Part shown: piece by piece, positions 23,291 to 24,106 of the stretch
How the letters are laid out: each line of letters begins with the position of its first letter
How positions within the stretch are numbered: the first letter of the stretch is position 1
Origin: a virus
Length of the DNA stretch: 24,106 nucleotides
Reading direction: 5' to 3' (one strand)
IMG/VR virus record: IMGVR_UViG_3300033153_001426
Location: 1 to 24,106 of that record
Made by a program: the position numbers and the translations under genes
The notes under the pieces: model-generated
What the model saw: the letters and a program-made list of their open reading frames with translations, nothing else
Told to the model about the DNA's origin: nothing
Databases searched by the model: none

Positions 23291-23671
23291 TCAACAACCC
23301 TCAATCTTATTTAAAATATCCTTGAGCAGCTTGCGAGCGTTGGCGGCTTTGGTTATGAATAAGTTATCTTTTTCTGTGACACAATCCGCAATTAGTTTGT
23401 GATTAAGTCCAGCGCCACGGTTTATTTCCGTCCAAAGATCATGTGCCTTATTCAACTCCCACTCACCTTCTGTAGCTAATTCACCACTCTCCACCAACTC
23501 CCGAAACTGCTCGCTTTCCGCAAGGTCGGAGCATATGGATAGGGCTTTCTTAACGGTAACCTGATAATCTTGCAGCCATTCGATAACATCTAATTCGTTA
23601 AAATCGTCCGCTGGATAAAATAGCTCACCTTTACGGTAATCCTCTAGCGCATCCTTAAATCTATTTGTCAT
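23291..23671 (-). CDS. 126-aa helical acidic protein, unknown function
   Basis: Starts at ATG 23671, 11 nt inside the preceding gene's end; AGG about 10 nt upstream. Acidic and almost all helical: RFKDALEDYRKGELFYPADD, then LDVIEWLQDYQVTVKKAL and a Lys-rich C-terminus. No TM, Cys cluster or enzyme motif. Ends 1 nt before the HNH gene, and its tail carries that gene's ribosome binding site. No family recognised. Confidence 0.5.
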   Translation of the reverse strand: MTNRFKDALEDYRKGELFYPADDFNELDVIEWLQDYQVTVKKALSICSDLAESEQFRELVESGELATEGEWELNKAHDLWTEINRGAGLNHKLIADCVTEKDNLFITKAANARKLLKDILNKIEGC

Positions 23672-23930
23672 TGTCGCATACCTTTACAATCTTATATCCG
23701 TTGGCGGTTAGGTGGCTTAAGCAGCTATCCCAGCCGCTGCAATGCACGCAGTTACAATAATCCTTATTTAAATTTTCAGCATCTACCACCTCAACAGTCT
23801 CACACTCTTCGATCATGGTTTTGTATTTTTCAATATCAAGTGCTATATTTCCGCTTATATATTGGCTCGTAAGATTCAACACCATCTCATCCGTGGGCTC
23901 AACTGGGCATAATTTCATCTTATTTGTCAT
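23661..23930 (-). CDS. 89-aa Cys-containing protein, unknown function
   Basis: ATG 23930 with GGAG about 10 nt upstream; 11-nt overlaps on both sides. N-terminus KLCPVEPTDEMV resembles the opening of small phage proteins starting ..RPVEPT.EM. A short cysteine group (YCNCVHCSGWDSC, about residues 58-70) could bind zinc. Role unknown. Confidence 0.52.
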   Translation of the reverse strand: MTNKMKLCPVEPTDEMVLNLTSQYISGNIALDIEKYKTMIEECETVEVVDAENLNKDYCNCVHCSGWDSCLSHLTANGYKIVKVCDNDK

Positions 23931-24106
23931 TAAAAGCTACTCCGCATAGTTCACCAACTGATTTAAAGAATTGCTCCAATTCAGGCGCGCGCCATGCGTG
24001 ATGAACATATGTCACGGCTTCACTTGAATAATGATAATGGTTTAATTTTAAGTGTTTTTCCGCGTCTGTTTCAGTAAAGAAAACACCTTTGTAAACATGA
24101 TGTTTT
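23920..24106 (-). CDS. C-terminal part of an unknown phage protein (runs off window)
   Basis: Open from the window edge to TAA at 23922-23920, 61 residues visible. The fragment (HHVYKGVFFTETDAEKHLKL, then SSEAVTYVHHAWRAPELEQF and KSVGELCGVAFNDK) matches a C-terminal pattern recurring in early phage proteins: FFTE..A..HL..N.HHY, then a W R . P E segment. Function unknown. It overlaps the next gene by 11 nt, like other members of this operon. Confidence 0.55.
   Translation of the reverse strand, partial: KHHVYKGVFFTETDAEKHLKLNHYHYSSEAVTYVHHAWRAPELEQFFKSVGELCGVAFNDK

Noticed and set aside
23125-23325. Plus-strand ORFs opposite the HNH gene
   Set aside because: Low-complexity hydrophobic reading of the complementary strand of a recognised gene.

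Overview
This window is part of a tailed-phage (podovirus-like) genome or prophage. It begins inside the large terminase gene and ends inside an early-region gene. It is fairly AT-rich, densely packed, and full of 1-nt (TAATG) and 4-nt (ATGA) start/stop overlaps. The host is probably an alphaproteobacterium: the reverse-strand block encodes a GcrA-type regulator, and GcrA is essentially an alphaproteobacterial family. No integrase, tRNA, attachment site or host gene is visible.

Plus strand, 1-19060: late genes. The order matches the P22 morphogenesis module: terminase large subunit (partial), P22-like portal, acidic scaffold, major coat, a small Ala/Thr-rich head protein, gp4-like and gp10-like tail accessory proteins, and three consecutive gp7/gp20/gp16-like DNA ejection proteins. 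A terminator/promoter-flanked gene of Rossmann-like type (5449-6225) and a small companion are inserted between coat and gp4. Tail fibre/spike genes follow: a head-binding plus glycine-rich fibre, two small proteins, a 934-aa fibre, a LamG-like protein and a 142-aa protein. The lysis cassette comes next: an XhlA-like coiled-coil membrane protein, a T4-type lysozyme, a 57-aa two-TM holin candidate, and a nested inner/outer spanin pair. A 22-bp phased repeat array lies inside the cassette.

Minus strand, 24106-19061: one unbroken operon-like run of small early/accessory genes. Read in transcription order, it holds unknown small proteins, a free-standing NUMOD4-HNH endonuclease, a DUF551 protein, two paralogous small proteins with an ECP...C motif, a GcrA-like regulator with three helix-turn-helix-like repeats, a multi-TM protein, a beta-class DNA methyltransferase and a 57-aa membrane protein. 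The two transcription blocks converge with no spacer: the o-spanin TAG and the minus-strand stop abut at 19060/19061.

The points most worth a second look are: an apparent +1 frameshift at the start of the scaffold gene; a deletion/frameshift that removes the natural end of the methyltransferase while its old ending is still readable; the GcrA-like plus methyltransferase pairing; the 22-bp array whose phase is kept over 7 units; the duplicated ECP-motif small proteins; and several small genes (13394, 18315, 18620, 19061 minus, 21351 minus) that length-limited gene finders would miss.
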